Shown here: piece by piece, positions 22,254 through 34,186 of the stretch
Layout: each line of letters starts with the position of its first letter
How positions within the stretch are numbered: position 1 is the stretch's first letter
DNA from: Ahaetulla prasina
Taxonomy: Eukaryota > Chordata > Lepidosauria > Squamata > Colubridae
Reading direction: 5' to 3'
DNA: 64,000 bases
Assembly (NCBI RefSeq): GCF_028640845.1
Contig: NC_080539.1
Coordinates: 107,100,554-107,164,553 of the forward strand
Made by a program: the position numbers and the translations under genes
The notes under the pieces: model-generated
The model's input: the letters and a program-made list of their open reading frames with translations, nothing else
Database searches by the model: none
Told to the model about the DNA's origin: nothing

Positions 22254-22690
22254 CAGCCAGTCTTTGACTTATAGCCATTGTTTACCAACCAGTCAAATTT
22301 CAATGGCACCGAAAACAGTGACTTACAACTGGTTCTCACCCTTACTTCTATTGCTGCATCCTTATGGACACATGTTCAAAATTCACTTGGCAATTGGTAC
22401 ATATTTACAATGGTTGTAGCATTCTGGTCTTCCATAGCAATAGCACTTAAAACTTATATACCTCTTCATAATGCTTTTACAGCCCTCTCTAAGCTGTTTT
22501 ACAGAGTCAGCATATTGCCACAACAATCTAGGTCCTCATTTTACCCACCTTGGAAGGATGGAAGGTTGAGTCAACCTTGAGCTGGTGAGATTTGATTGCC
22601 ATTTGCAACTTCCAAGCTGTCCTCCGGCAAGCAAAGTTACTGGGGGTACTGACTGATTCACTTATGCAGCTGTACCCCATTTAGTATCTA
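22254..22690. mobile_element. MITE fragment joined to a SINE fragment
   Basis: 22,254-22,440 is the left half of the TA-type MITE (cagccagtctttgacttata ... gtgacttacaactgg). From about 22,440 a minus-oriented tRNA-SINE follows (cttttacagccctctctaag; cagcatattgccacaacaat; tggaaggatggaaggttgag; head near 22,640-22,690). Confidence 0.75.
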
Positions 22691-23249
22691 ATTTATATAT
22701 TATCTTCTGAATTTTAAAAGTAACAGTCTCACCCACATGAACTGAAATAATCGGCAAAGCCTGCTTATCCCTGAGTGAATCTGTATCAGTGAACGTATTC
22801 CTGAGCTGTTTTCTATTTATTCTTTAAACATTTGTTCCAATTTTAGACTGAACAAGGACCAGAATTCTCAGGATAGCACACATATCAAAGATGAAAGTGT
22901 TGGGGAAAATTACAGAAAGTGTGAACATAAAATAAACAAAGCTATATAATTAAATGGTATTAAAATTAAGGAAGGCCATTGAAAGAAAAAAAATAGTAGA
23001 ATGCCAGTACCATCTAGTGGTCACGTATAATTCCATTGGAAAAACACCTTTGAAAATGAACTTTCTGAATGGAACTGAATGGTTTTATGCAGTTTCATTT
23101 TTCAACAACAAAAAATACAACAGTTTTTCAAGATACTGTACCAGCAATTTTTCAAAGGCAAGTGCATACAGTAAACTCCTATCTCTGCTACCTTTTCTTT
23201 TCCCTTTTGCTTCCCCTGCAGTGAATTTTTGATTGTAAAAACCTTAGAG

Positions 23250-23586
23250 CAGGGGTGTCAAACTCAAGGCCTGGAGGCCAGACCCGGCCCGGGTGTGTGT
23301 GGGCTTAGATCTGGCCCACGGGGCTGCCCTGGAAACAACGAAGGACTGGCCCGCGGTTCCTGTGTCAGCAAAAATGGAGCTCAGGAAGGCCACCCGCAGC
23401 CCTCCCAAGATCGGTTTTCACTGGCAGAGGGTTGCAGGAGGCCGTCATAGCCACAAATGGAGCTCGGGAGGTGCCCACAGGTGCTCCCGACATGAGTGAC
23501 ATTGAAATAGCTACACCCACCCCGGCCCCCTTAGGTCAAACATAACCCTGATGCAGCCCTCAATGAAATCAAGTTTGACACCCCTG
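23250..23586. mobile_element. hAT-like MITE (caggggtgtcaaactc type) with perfect 8-bp duplication
   Basis: Inverted ends caggggtgtcaaactcaagg and aagtttgacacccctg, flanked on both sides by ccttagag (23,242-23,249; 23,587-23,594). The GC-rich interior contains tctggcccac, a signature of this family, which recurs at 43,309 and 62,384. Confidence 0.93.
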
Positions 23587-23734
23587 CCTTAGAGCTATTT
23601 TCTGCTCAGTACATACAAACACTTTTATGTAGTTCAAGAATGAAAGGTATTCATAGAGTTTAGTCTGAAAATCTTTTATGTGCTATTCGCTCATGTTACA
23701 CATAACATCAACATCCTAGATATAAAAATTGGTT

Positions 23735-25022
23735 TATTTATTTATTTATTTTATTTATTATTTAAATTTGTATACCGCCCTTCTCCCGAAGGACTCAGGG
23801 CGGTTCACAGCCAAGTAAAAAATGAATACATTATAGATACAATTAAAATACTAATAAAAAACTTATTTGAATTGGCCACAATTAAAATTTAAAGGTAAAA
23901 CCCATTAAAAACCCATAACTTAAGAAAACTAACCCAGTCCAGCGCAGATAAATAAGTAAGTTTTGAGCTCATGTGAAAGGTTGGAGGTCCGGAAGTTGAC
24001 GAAGTCCTGGGGAGTTCGTTCCAGAGGCGGAGCCCCACAGAAGGCCCTTCCTGGGTGTCGCCAGGCGACACTGTCGCGCCGGCGGCACCCTGAGGAGTCC
24101 CTCTCTGTGAGAGCGCCTGGTCGGTGAGAGGTATTCGGTAGCAGCAGGCGGTCCCGTAAGTAACCCGGCCCTATGCCATGGGCGCTTTAAAGGCGTTCAC
24201 CAACACCTTGAAGCGCACCGGAAGGCCACAGGTAGCCAGTGCAGCCTCGCAGGATAGGTGTCACTCGGGAGCCACGAGGCTCCCTCTATCACCAGCGCAG
24301 CTGCATTCTGGACCAACTGCAGCCTCGGATGCCCTTCAAGGAGCCCCATGTAGAGAGCATTGCAGTAGTCCAGGCGAGGCGTCACAAGGCGTGGTGACTG
24401 TGCACAAGGCATCCCGGTCTAGAAAGGGGCGCAACTGGCGCACCAGGCGAACCTGGTGGAAAGCTCTCCTGGAGGCGGCCGTCAAATGATCTTCAAAAGA
24501 CAGCCGTGCATCCCGGAGAACACCCAAATTGCCCACCCTCTCCGCCGGGGCCAATGACTCGCTCCCGACAGTCAGCCGCGGACTCAGCTGACTGTGCGGG
24601 ATGCCGGCATCCACAGCCACTCCGTCTTGGAGGGATTGAGCTTGAGCCTGTTTCTCCCCATCCAGACCCGTACGGCTTCCAAACACCGGGACAGCACTTC
24701 GATAGCTTCATTGGGGTGGCCCGGTGTGGAAAAGTACAGCTGGGTGTCATCAGCGTACAGCTGGTACCTCACACCGAAGCCACTGATGATCTCACCCAGC
24801 GGCTTCATATAGATGTTGAACAGAAGGGGCGAGAGAATCGACCCCTGCGGCACCCCACAAGTGAGGTGCCGCGGGGTCGACCTCTGCCCCCCCGTCAACA
24901 CCGTCTGCGACCGGTCGGAGAGATAGGAGGAGAACCACCGATAAACGGTGCCTCCCACTCCCAATCCCTCCAACCAGCGCAGCAGGATACCATGGTTTGG
25001 TATTAGTGTCATTTCAGCCAAC
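23735..25022 (-). mobile_element. L3/CR1-clade LINE, 5'-truncated, reverse transcriptase partly open
   Basis: Read from 25,021 leftwards, a 145-codon open frame encodes WLEGLGVGGTVYRWFSSYLS, DRSQTVLTGG, CGVPQGSILSPLLFNIYMKP (RT motif), VRYQLYADDTQLYFS (catalytic Y-x-DD) and RNRLKLNPSKTEWLWM; it then breaks into other frames (FEDHLTAASRRAFHQVRLVRQ; LDYCNALYMGLLEGHP). The 3' UTR ends in ccgccctgagtccttcggga and a ttta-type tail at 23,730-23,765. This is the best-preserved LINE in the window and shares its tail with the local SINEs. Confidence 0.92.
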
Positions 25023-25343
25023 GCTATATTACATAAACATTTTTGATATTATGTTTCTTCACTATTGTGCCAAATTTTATTGCTTTCCTGATAAATTTCT
25101 ACTTGCATTGAGTTTATGCTCTTAAGAGAGTTCCAAATGAAATTAAATGTGTGTTTCTAGGGATATGGAAAGCAGACCCACTCCATTTCAGTGTTTTATA
25201 AAGAGAAGTCTTGCTTTGTGAGTTGCAAAGCATGGATATGGGGCTAGTCGTCCTCAAACTGGTGCCTTTGCCTGCTTCTGTTCATATGCAAAAATCCCCT
25301 TGATAGATCAAGGGGAAAAAAACACAGTCACTTTGCACCACTA

Positions 25344-25716
25344 CACCTTGTCCTCAACATATGACAATTTGTTTAACAACCATCTGAAGTTACAACAGCA
25401 CTGAAAAAAGTGACTTACGACTGGTCCCTCGCACTTAAAATCACCACATGTTCCCTGCAATCACTTGATTAAAATAAGGGCACTTGACAACCGGCCTATA
25501 TTTACAAAGGTTGTAGCATCCCAAGGTCAGGTGATCACCATTTACGACCTTCCCAGGGAGCTTCTGGCAAGCAAAGTCAAGGAGGGAAAGCCAAATTTGC
25601 TTAATGACCGATGGTGATTTACTTAAAGAGCATGGCAAAAAACAACCACCACCAAGTGGTAAAATCGCTTTGTGACAGAGGTTCTGATCCTGTGTTTGTA
25701 AGCCGAGGACTACCTG
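25344..25716. mobile_element. TA-flanked palindromic MITE
   Basis: Starts caccttgtcctcaacatatg and ends taagccgaggactacctg; internal gtgacttacgactgg and cacttgacaacc are typical. Confidence 0.88.
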
Positions 25717-28700
25717 CATTCAACCATGTAAATTTCAATTTGTGCTTTTGCTTCAAAGGTTTGCACTCTCAAAACAAGGCATATCTGTGACAACTGCACT
25801 TAACATGCAGGTGGTTAAAAATGGAAATAGCAGCAGCTGGGAGAGTGGATTAGGACAGCTGCAGAAATAGATGGGAGAATTTAATTATTTTCTCTCCTGC
25901 TGTGATCCTGAAGAGGATCCATCCTCCAAATGTTTGCTTTGAGGGGTAGAATCCTCTGGGGCTCAGCATTCTAAGGGCATGTTTTTTGCAGCTGGTTCCT
26001 ATTTGCTACCTTAGGTTCTACATATAATCAAAATAGCACCTCCATCTCTGGCACCCCTGCATCACGCAAGGACAATGGGAACTGCTTCTAAATGGAATGT
26101 ACTAATACAGATTCCAAGTAAGGAAATGGAATAATTTAAGGCACTTTCAGATTGTTGCAAACCATATTTGATAATAGATTTATTCCTGGCTAGCTCTATT
26201 TGGCCATTAGGTTCTGGCACACATCCTTTCTGAATGTATTCCCAGGCTCAGCTATATCTATTTTCAGAATGCTTTTTAAAATAGATGCATTCACTTGTTT
26301 AGTTAGCAATAACAATGTACTAGGCATACTTGTAACGTCACTTTGAAAACAGGGCACTTGAAAAGCACATAAGTACATTTAAAAAAAAAAAGGGTTCCAC
26401 ATACTGCTACTTTACCAGGAAGCAATTTTAAATTATTGCAGCTTGTCCAATTTGATTGGAGCACTTGAATCCAAAGGTGATTGTATGTACTCATCAGAGT
26501 GATTCAGAAAAGCAGGGTCCTTCACTTTTATATATGCCCTTCAGTTTGGAAGGTATCAACTTTTAAGTTCTCTACACAGTTCACAGCGATTCTAATATGC
26601 TGAAGTGTTTCTGATTTGAACATACTGCTTTGCCTGACAAATGGAAAAGTCCCAAGCCTTGAAACTCCATCGCAGACGAAAGTTACTTATTGCATTAAAT
26701 GCCAGACTGCAGCAGCATTTTTATTTCATTTTGTCTGATCGTTTTAGTAAACAAGTTTGGATGTTGAAATATTTTGTACATACAATGTTTGAAACAAATC
26801 TGAATAATGAATGAAAGACCAATTTTCTTGCAGTCAGTCTTCACTTGTAAAAAATGGCTCATGTATGAAATTGCTTTCTATAAATAATCTACCCTTTTAT
26901 ACTAAAAATAAGAAAAACAAAAGTGCAGTGTGAATTGCTTTAGATAATTCAAGGGACTTGTATTTTAATGTACTACTAATAAATATTTTTTTTGGAATGA
27001 CCCTCTGTTCTCTCTTCTTTTGAGGTTAGGAAGAAGTTGCATATACCAACTAGGATTGTTGATAGTATGATTCTAAGCCTTCTCACTTAATACAAATCTT
27101 AATTCACTATTTCAACTATCAAAAGCAATATATTCTACATCAAGTTAAAGATTTAAAGTTCACAGAATTGCCTTAAGATCCTCTCCAAACTACAGAAGAA
27201 AGTGTAATTTAAAAAAAAATACAAGAATGTGCAGAAATAGATTAAAACTTAAAATTAAGGAGAAGGAAGAAACAGAATATTTTTTAACATGGGATTCATT
27301 TTATCAGTGGCTAACAAACAGAAACAGAAGTTGGAATTTTAAAAGCTTAAGAGAATGATTAATTATATACGGAAGGTTTATTGAAATGGATAAGCAAATA
27401 TTATTTTGTGATTGTTATGAAGATTGTTACTATTATTACTAATTCTCAAAATTAACTGTACTCAGCCAACACACTGCTCATGTAGACATTGAATTTTTTA
27501 TGTTTATAAAAAATGTATAAATAAAATATTCAAAATAAAAGAGCCTCTAGCTTTGATAGAAAGCTTTAAAAAAAAGAGATCTTCTCCAAACTATTCATCT
27601 TTAAAGTTCTACCCTGAAAACTGCCCTGGCATTTTGCAATGTGGGGCAATCCAAATAAAATTGATCCACTTCCTTGAGTATCGTAAGTAATGATATATTT
27701 ACCACTAAACAAAGGGCAACATCTTTCATCTAATATCATTACTAATAAGATTGCCCCAAACTATTGTTATTCCAAAGCAGGAGAGTTTCTCCCACATCTT
27801 CCTTGTTAAAGAAACGTGATCAACTATAACAGAGGCGTTGTGCATGATTAGTACAGTATGAGTAACGTACGAAGTGTTTTTAGGTGGGAAGAAGAAGTTG
27901 AATACGAATTCTGGAGCCAGAGAAGAATGAGCAATGACAAACTGTAGGTACTGTAGAAAAATAAAAATATTCTAATGTTTAAGTAAGATACTTTCTATGC
28001 ACTGAATGTGGGGGAGGGGTGTTTGAGGGGAAAAAATGTGCATTTGGTCTACATTTAAACTTGGTCACGTTTTAAAACAACTTGGAGGAATAATAAATAA
28101 ATAAAATCTTCTGGAATTATAGATGCATTTATCCCTTTTCCAATGGAAACCCCAAGTCATTTTAGCTAGAAAGCCTCTTTCCAAAATGTAAGCAAGCTGA
28201 TGAGAGGAAGAAGTCATTTCGTCAGCACAAGGAAGGCAACAAAGAACACAAAGTTAAAATCTGTCTTTAAAATGTGCCCTTTCTGAACACGAAGCTTTTT
28301 TCTCAAACACACACCTACACCAGATGTGAAATATCCTCTCTTTATTTGTTCAGAAATTCAAAAGGACTAACGCTAAACTTAAGTTTCAGCCTAGAAAGAA
28401 GAGAACAGGAGACGGAAGGAGAGAAGACGAAAGCACCGGAGGCAAAACAGCATGATCCTTGAAAACTTAATAGGACACATTTCATTTCCCTCAATTAAAC
28501 ATTCTGAACGCTGAGCATGGAAATGTTGTACAGCAGTCTAGAAGTGGAATTAGAGCTGAGGAGACAATTTGGAATCAAATCTCCATCCAGCTATTCACTG
28601 GAATTGTTTTACACACTATACCCCCAAATAAATATGAAACAAATGTATCTCATTATTACTGTTTGTGATCAAATGATACATTTGACAGGTTTCTCTCTTT

Positions 28701-28750
28701 GCAGTGTTTATTGGAGATGATTCTTTATATTAACATACAGAGATGTGACT
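25717..28750. other. L3MBTL3 intron, nothing recognised
   Basis: Three kilobases of AT-rich sequence without identifiable exon. 27,370-27,550 (gtttataaaaaatgtataaa with later aataaaa) has the look of a LINE 3' end. No reading frame of note. Confidence 0.4.
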
Positions 28751-28754
28751 TCTA

Positions 28755-29185
28755 GGGTTTAGCCCTCAGTTAACGATCATTTGTTCAGCAACCATTAGAA
28801 ATTATGATGGCATTAAATGAGATTTATGGCCAATCCTCAATGCTGCACCCACATGACTCAATGTTGCAGTCATGTGACTGTGATTCAAGTCCTTGGCAAC
28901 TGGCTTTCAATTTCAAGGGTTGCAAGTGTCCCACGGTCACATGATCACCATTTGCAACCTTCACTGCCAGCTTCCAATGAACAAAATCAATTAGAAAGCT
29001 GGCAGGAGACTGCAAATAGCAATCCCATGACATCATATCTGATGACCATGCAGGATTCACCTAACAACTGCAACTGGAACTTCCAGAATTGCTGTAAAAG
29101 TCAGCAGTCACGTGACACTGTGTTTTACAACCATGTCATTTTACAACCCTGTCCCATTTACCATCATTTTCCCAATGAGTACCTG
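28755..29185. mobile_element. TA-type MITE, diverged copy
   Basis: Left part tagccctcagttaacgatca, internal cacatgactcaatgttgcag and cacatgatcaccatttgcaa, right end aatgagtacctg followed by ta. Confidence 0.75.
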
Positions 29186-29390
29186 TATTTTCATTCATAG
29201 AACAGTTCCTTAATCCATGAAATAACAATGAATGGCTTTATGATTTGGTTGAAGCTTGCATATAATTGCAATTCAATCTTACAAAATCATGCTCACATTA
29301 CTGGGCCAGTAACTATGAGGTGGTTCATACATGCATAGATATGCACTTTCCAATGTATATTTTATTATAGGAATAATTATAGGAATATAT

Positions 29391-29643
29391 TAAAAGGTAA
29401 AGGTTCCCCTCACACATACGTGCTAGTCGTTGCTGACTCTAGGGAACGGTGCTCATCTCCGTTTCAAAGCCAAAGAGCAAGCGCTGTCCGAAGACGTCTC
29501 CGTGGTCATGTGGCCGGCATAAGCTGGGACAAGTAACAGGAGCTCACCCCATTACACGGTAGCACTAGGGATTCGAACCGCTGAGCTGCCGACCTTTCGA
29601 TAGACAAGCTCAACGTCCTAGCCCCTGAGCCACCGCATCCCTC
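29391..29643 (-). mobile_element. Sauria-type SINE with target duplication
   Basis: On the minus strand a tRNA-like head (gggatgcggtggctcagggg) with B box (agcggttcgaatccc) leads into a body ending gaggggaacctttaccttt, the 3' tail shared with squamate Bov-B LINEs. Flanking aggaatat is present at 29,381 and 29,644, a plausible target duplication. Confidence 0.88.
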
Positions 29644-30419
29644 AGGAATATTAGAATATTAGAAAGATACAATTTTGATTTTATTTTAACACACTAGAAA
29701 TGCTTCTAAAGCATAAAACGGAGAAATCAAAAATATTTCATTTTTGTACCAAAAGTACTAGCACAATTATCTAATTAGAGGAAGCAGAAAGAACAACCTG
29801 AACCCAGTACAAAATCAAAATCATTTTCCATGACTGGAGGAAAGGGAGAAAATTCACACACAAAGAAGCTATCAAAAATTTTCTAAACAGTATCTTCCGG
29901 TTTTTAACCTCCTTCACTGAGGTGCTGACTAATATCACACAAATTTCTGTGTGATATGATTGAAAGATGATGCTGTTGATGAAAATATCTTAATTAATCT
30001 TATATAATGCTTTCTAAACACAGAGCATTTGAAGTAGCTAAATTGTATAAAATAAATGGCAAGACGTAAGGGATTGCTCATGGGCAATTTGCCTCAATTT
30101 TACCAGTTTTCAATATCCTTAACTAATACGTATAGAAGTTTCATAAAAGTTTTTTTTTTAAAAAAGAATCCATGCTATCTTTTCAGATCAGCTACAAGGG
30201 TCAGGAATTGGGAGTTCATGCGGCTTTTGTATTGTCCAATGGATGAGAATGTCACAGAGCCTTCTTTGTGCTCCATATTATGCAACATCTTAATAAAACT
30301 CCAGGAAGCAAACTCAACTATATAAGCTGAAAATCATTCACAGCTGAGAAACTGTGATGAATGATTTTGAAGGAATAAGAAATGGTGTTCAATTTGTTTT
30401 GAACAAGGTGACATCCTTA

Positions 30420-30675
30420 CAGGGAGTCCTTAACTTACAATCACAGAATTTCCATTGCTAAGCAAAACAGTTATTAGATGAGTCACACCCAATTTTATGA
30501 CTTTTGCCATAGTTAGTTAGCAAATCGCTGCAATTGTTAAGTGAATCAGATGGTCATGATGCAAATCTAGCTGCCCGCATTTGACTTTCCTTGGCGGAAG
30601 CAGACTGCAAAAGTTGCAAATGGAGTCCAGGATGCTGCAACCATTCTAAATACATGTCAGTTGCCAGAATTTTTA
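30420..30675. mobile_element. Half MITE in start-exon unit 1
   Basis: The left half of the TA-type MITE (cagggagtccttaacttaca; gttaagtgaatcagatggtc) about 320 bp upstream-side of the ATG exon. Because it lies inside the duplicated unit it appears again at 31,451-31,705 and 36,472-36,727, so it predates the duplications. Confidence 0.85.
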
Positions 30676-30992
30676 TTGTATTATGTAGAGATGCTGGGAC
30701 AGTTGTAGTTGTGTAAGGATATTCCAACAATCAGACGAGTTTCTTTCCAAAACTTGTTATTCTTAACACTTTGAAATTAAGATGCTAAAGTTAAGACTTA
30801 TGCTGCTCTTGTTTTTACTAGGTGATTTTATTGCTTCTTTATATAATGCACTGTTCCCTTAACTGTTATTTTACTGTTACGTAATATTTTACAATTAAAA
30901 GTAATGTACTTTTCTGTTCTCCAATTAAAATAATCACACCTTTTAATAAAACATTGTACATCTCTCTGTTCACATCCCTGCAATTACAGTAC

Positions 30993-31104
30993 CTTCAAAT
31001 CACTTCCAGGCAAGGTACCAATTCCATCCTTCCAGTCCATTACACTAAATACATCAAAATCTTGCCCATTTCCACTACAAGCTGGTTCATTCATGGTGGA
31101 TACC
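30993..31104 (-). CDS. L3MBTL3: L3MBTL3 translation-start exon, copy 1 (nearest to the next exon)
   Basis: Third intact copy of the ATG exon: ATG at 31,094-31,092, the Kozak context CCACC upstream, 34 codons, and donor gtactg at 30,992-30,987. The encoded motif DVFSVMDWKDGIGTLP agrees with the mammalian L3MBTL3 N terminus apart from a conservative Val-to-Ile change. It is the copy closest to the 21.94-22.05 kb exon, 8.9 kb downstream in the transcript. Its flanks differ from copies 2 and 3 at several single bases, so it is the oldest-diverged flank of the three. It could be the constitutive exon or one of three alternatives; the DNA alone cannot say. Confidence 0.9.
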
Positions 31105-31450
31105 CTGTAAAATAAATCAGGAAGGTTATATCTCTAATTCAATTTCATATTTTTTCATCTAAAAACTGCATTATCAGATATATTTTTTTTAAAAATATTC
31201 ATCAGTCTGATATTATTTAATAACAAGTTTTACATGATTCCAATATTCACAAAAACCCTTTAGAAGCTAATAAAATGTCACAGTTTCAAACTTCTCAGTT
31301 GAGTAGGATTTTTCACCATCTTAATAAAACTCCAGGAAGCAAACTCAACTATATAAGCTGAAAATCATTCACAGCTGAGAAACTGTGATGAATGATTTTG
31401 AAGGAATAAGAAATGGTGTTCAATTTGTTTTGAACAAGGTGACATCCTTA

Positions 31451-31705
31451 CAGGAGTCCTTAACTTACAATCACAGAATTTCCATTGCTAAGCAAAACAG
31501 TTATTAGATGAGTCACACCCAATTTTATGACTTTTGCCATAGTTAGTTAGCAAATCGCTGCAATTGTTAAGTGAATCAGATGGTCATGATGCAAATCTAG
31601 CTGCCCACATTTGACTTTCCTTGGCGGAAGCAGACTGCAAAAGTTGCAAATGGAGTCCAGGATGCTGCAACCATTCTAAATACATGTCAGTTGCCAGAAT
31701 TTTTA
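31451..31705. mobile_element. Half MITE in start-exon unit 2
   Basis: Copy of the 30,420 half MITE carried by the tandem duplication; one G is missing near the start (caggagtcc). Confidence 0.85.
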
Positions 31706-32022
31706 TTGTATTATGTAGAGATGCTGGGACAGTTGTAGTTGTGTAAGGATATTCCAACAATCAGACGAGTTTCTTTCCAAAACTTGTTATTCTTAACACT
31801 TTGAAATTAAGATGCTAAAGTTAAGACTTATGCTGCTCTTGTTTTTACTAGGTGATTTTATTGCTTCTTTATATAATGCACTGTTCCCTTTACTGTTATT
31901 TTACTGTTACGTAATATTTTACAATTAAAAGTAATGTGCTTTTCTGTTCTCCAATTAAAATAATCACACCTTTTAATAAAACATTGTACATCTCTCTGTT
32001 CACATCCCTGCAATTACAGTAC

Positions 32023-32134
32023 CTTCAAATCACTTCCAGGCAAGGTACCAATTCCATCCTTCCAGTCCATTACACTAAATACATCAAAATCTTGCCCATT
32101 TCCACTACAAGCTGGTTCATTCATGGTGGATACC
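32023..32134 (-). CDS. L3MBTL3: L3MBTL3 translation-start exon, copy 2
   Basis: Same 112-nt exon, same splice sites and same 34-codon reading frame as the copies on either side. It lies in the second unit of a 1,031-bp tandem duplication and shares flanking variants with copy 3 rather than copy 1: a in ctgcccacatt, t in gttccctttact, g in aatgtgctttt. Copies 2 and 3 are therefore the closest pair, and their right-hand flanks stay alike to about 32,829. Beyond that point copy 2 is cut off by a pogo/Tc2-like element. Nothing in the exon itself is damaged, so it is usable if transcribed. Confidence 0.9.
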
Positions 32135-32549
32135 CTGTAAAATAAATCAGGAAGGTTATATCTCTAATTCAATTTCATATTTTTTCATCTAAAAACTGCA
32201 TTATCAGATAATTTTTTAAAAAAAATATTCATCAGTCTGATATTATTTAATAACAAGTTTTACATGATTCCAATATTCACAAAAACCCTTTAGAAGCTAA
32301 TAAAATGTCACAGTTTCAAACTTCTCAGTTGAGTAGGATTTTTCACCATCTTGGATAGTAATCCAATTGAATGCCTGGGAAAAAATATAGGACACAGAAA
32401 GTCTGTGTTCACAGAGACTGTCAAAACATAATGCAAAGAAGATAGAACACGCATACATACTCAGAAGTAAGCCCCACTGAATTTAATGAAAATTATCCAA
32501 AAGTTAAATTTACCTATCACTGCTAGAATAAGGAAGCTAACATTATAAT

Positions 32550-32690
32550 AATAATCATCTTTATTGTCACTGCACAACGTATGTACAATGAGATTGGTGG
32601 AACTCCCTCAGTGCACATCCCCCCCAACACAATACAACTCACAGTGAAAACAGAAAATCCCTAACCCAATAAATCATATCCATATGTATA
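32550..32690 (-). mobile_element. L2-like LINE 3' end (unit 2 flank)
   Basis: Reverse complement of the 3' end seen at 9.6-9.77 kb: tctttattgtcactgcacaa, caatgagattggtggaact, atccctaacccaataa. The same fragment recurs at 37,572-37,710 as part of unit 3. Confidence 0.8.
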
Positions 32691-32829
32691 TTTTCAAGAT
32701 ATAAAAAACTACCTTGAGCGTTATGCAAAATGATTCATATACAATAATTAAAATTAATTTCCAACTTTACTAATATAAAAACTGCTAATTTATCAGGAAT
32801 CTTGATTTTTTTTAAAGCCGGAAACCAAG

Positions 32830-33640
32830 TACCGTATATACTCGAGTATAAGCCGATCCGAATATAAGCCGAGGTACCTAATTTTACCACAAAAACTGGG
32901 AAAAACTATTGACTCGAGTATAAGCCGAGGGTGGGAAATGAGGCAGCTACTGGTCAATGTAAAAAATAAAGATAGAGCCAAGTAAAATAACATGAATATT
33001 TATTTGAACGAAAAACAATAAAAGTGCAAAAGGGGGTCCCCAAAAAGAATATGGTATCAAAAATACAGTATCTTTAAAAGTAACAGCAACCAAGCTAACG
33101 AGAGCTAAAATCCCTCAAAACTGGAGTTCTCCTCCTCATCATCTGTTTGTCCAAACAGAGCTTCAGCTACTTCAGCTTCTGTGATGTTATCCGCATATAC
33201 GTTGTCGTCATCACTGAGTTCACAGTCGTCATCATCACTGCTGTCACTCTCATACAATGCGCTGTCTTCACTGCCATCCATAGCATTACTAATGCCACAT
33301 TTCTTGAAGGCACGTTGCACCATGTCCTCTGGAATATCTTCCCATGCATCACGAACCCACTGTGCTATTAGTTCTATGTCTGGCTTTCTCAGATTTCCAA
33401 CTTTTGTCAGACGAGCTTGACCAGATGTCATCCATTCATGCCACATCCTTCGCACATGGTCCTTGAAAGGTTTATTTAAACTGACATCTAGGGGCTGCAA
33501 TACAGATGTAAGCCCACCTGGAATAACGGCCAAAGTGACTTGAGATGACTTTGCCAATTTTTTTATGTCATCAGATGTGTGGGCTCTGAACATATCCCAA
33601 ACTAACAGTGATCTTCTAGTCCAGTCCCCACTCCTCAAGC
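32830..33640 (-). mobile_element. Pogo/Tc2-like DNA transposon remnant with transposase C-terminus
   Basis: The left end carries the motif cgagtataagccga twice (about 32,840-32,930), a terminal motif known from vertebrate Tc2/Kanga-type elements. On the minus strand a 177-codon open frame (33,638-33,105) encodes the C-terminal part of a DDE transposase: LLVWDMFRAH (second catalytic Asp), IPGGLTSVLQPLDVSLNKPF (third Asp, 35 residues later, DD35D spacing), RRMWHEWM, then an acidic tail (ESDSSDDDDCELSDDD). The N-terminal DNA-binding part and first catalytic Asp are missing; the 5' part is replaced by a MITE fragment at about 33,730. It is a pseudogene inserted at the end of start-exon unit 2. 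Confidence 0.85.
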
Positions 33641-33732
33641 AAGAGATCCTATACTGTTTCAGACAAAGTTGTCAGTCTGTTCTTTAAAACCCTCCAGGAA
33701 TGAAGTGTCCAATAAGGTTCAAATTGCAAGTA

Positions 33733-33855
33733 CCGGTAGTCCTCAATTTAAGACTGCAATTGAGCCCAAAACATTGTTTTGTTATTTTCCCTAACCGTGT
33801 ATGTATCCCCTGCCCCCATTTTACGTCAGGCTGCCATCAAAGCGAAGCACGGCTG
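33733..33855. mobile_element. Truncated TA-type MITE
   Basis: Only the left end (cggtagtcctcaatttaaga; attgagcccaaaac) is present, running into the ATT array. Confidence 0.7.
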
Positions 33856-33856
33856 A

Positions 33857-33857
33857 A

Positions 33858-33902
<45 letters not shown>

Positions 33903-33976
33903 CATTATCATCATCATCATCATCATCATTATTATTATTATTATTATCATTATTATCATTATTATCATCATCATCA

Positions 33977-34007
<31 letters not shown>

Positions 34008-34066
34008 TATCATTATCATCATCATCATTATTATTATTATTATCATTATCATTATTATCATTATCA

Positions 34067-34109
<43 letters not shown>

Positions 34110-34143
34110 TATCATTATCATCATCATTATTATTATTATTATT

Positions 34144-34174
<31 letters not shown>

Positions 34175-34186
34175 GATGATGATGAT
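33857..34186. repeat. (ATT)n/(ATC)n trinucleotide array
   Basis: About 330 bp of strictly triplet-spaced ATT and ATC, starting with about 15 pure ATT units and then blocks in which ATC clusters of one to six alternate with ATT runs. Related blocks recur, such as attatcattatcattattatc followed by ATC pairs or triplets. It ends in atatgatgatgatgat. It lies next to a MITE end on its left and the CpG-rich block on its right. Confidence 0.98.

Larger units (their letters stand above)
30286..31316. repeat. Start-exon duplication unit 1 (1,031 bp)
   Basis: Runs from catcttaataaaact to the matching catctt at 31,317; the breakpoint carries this 6-bp microhomology. The unit contains half of a TA-type MITE (from 30,420), the T-rich intron and the ATG exon at 30,993-31,104. 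The flank to its left (from 30,235, tccaatggatgagaatg) recurs at the third copy but not at unit 2, which shows the order of the rearrangements. Confidence 0.95.
31317..32829. repeat. Start-exon duplication unit 2 with right flank
   Basis: Second tandem unit (31,317 to about 32,347) followed by a right-hand flank (ttggatagtaatccaattg onward) that matches the third copy to about 32,829, where the sequence breaks into a pogo/Tc2-like element (ccgtatatactcgag). It contains the ATG exon at 32,023-32,134 and a fragment of an L2-like LINE tail at about 32,550-32,690. Confidence 0.93.

Noticed and set aside
29500..29643. tRNA-like sequence with a B box
   Set aside because: It is the head of a SINE followed by a SINE body and tail, not a cloverleaf tRNA gene.
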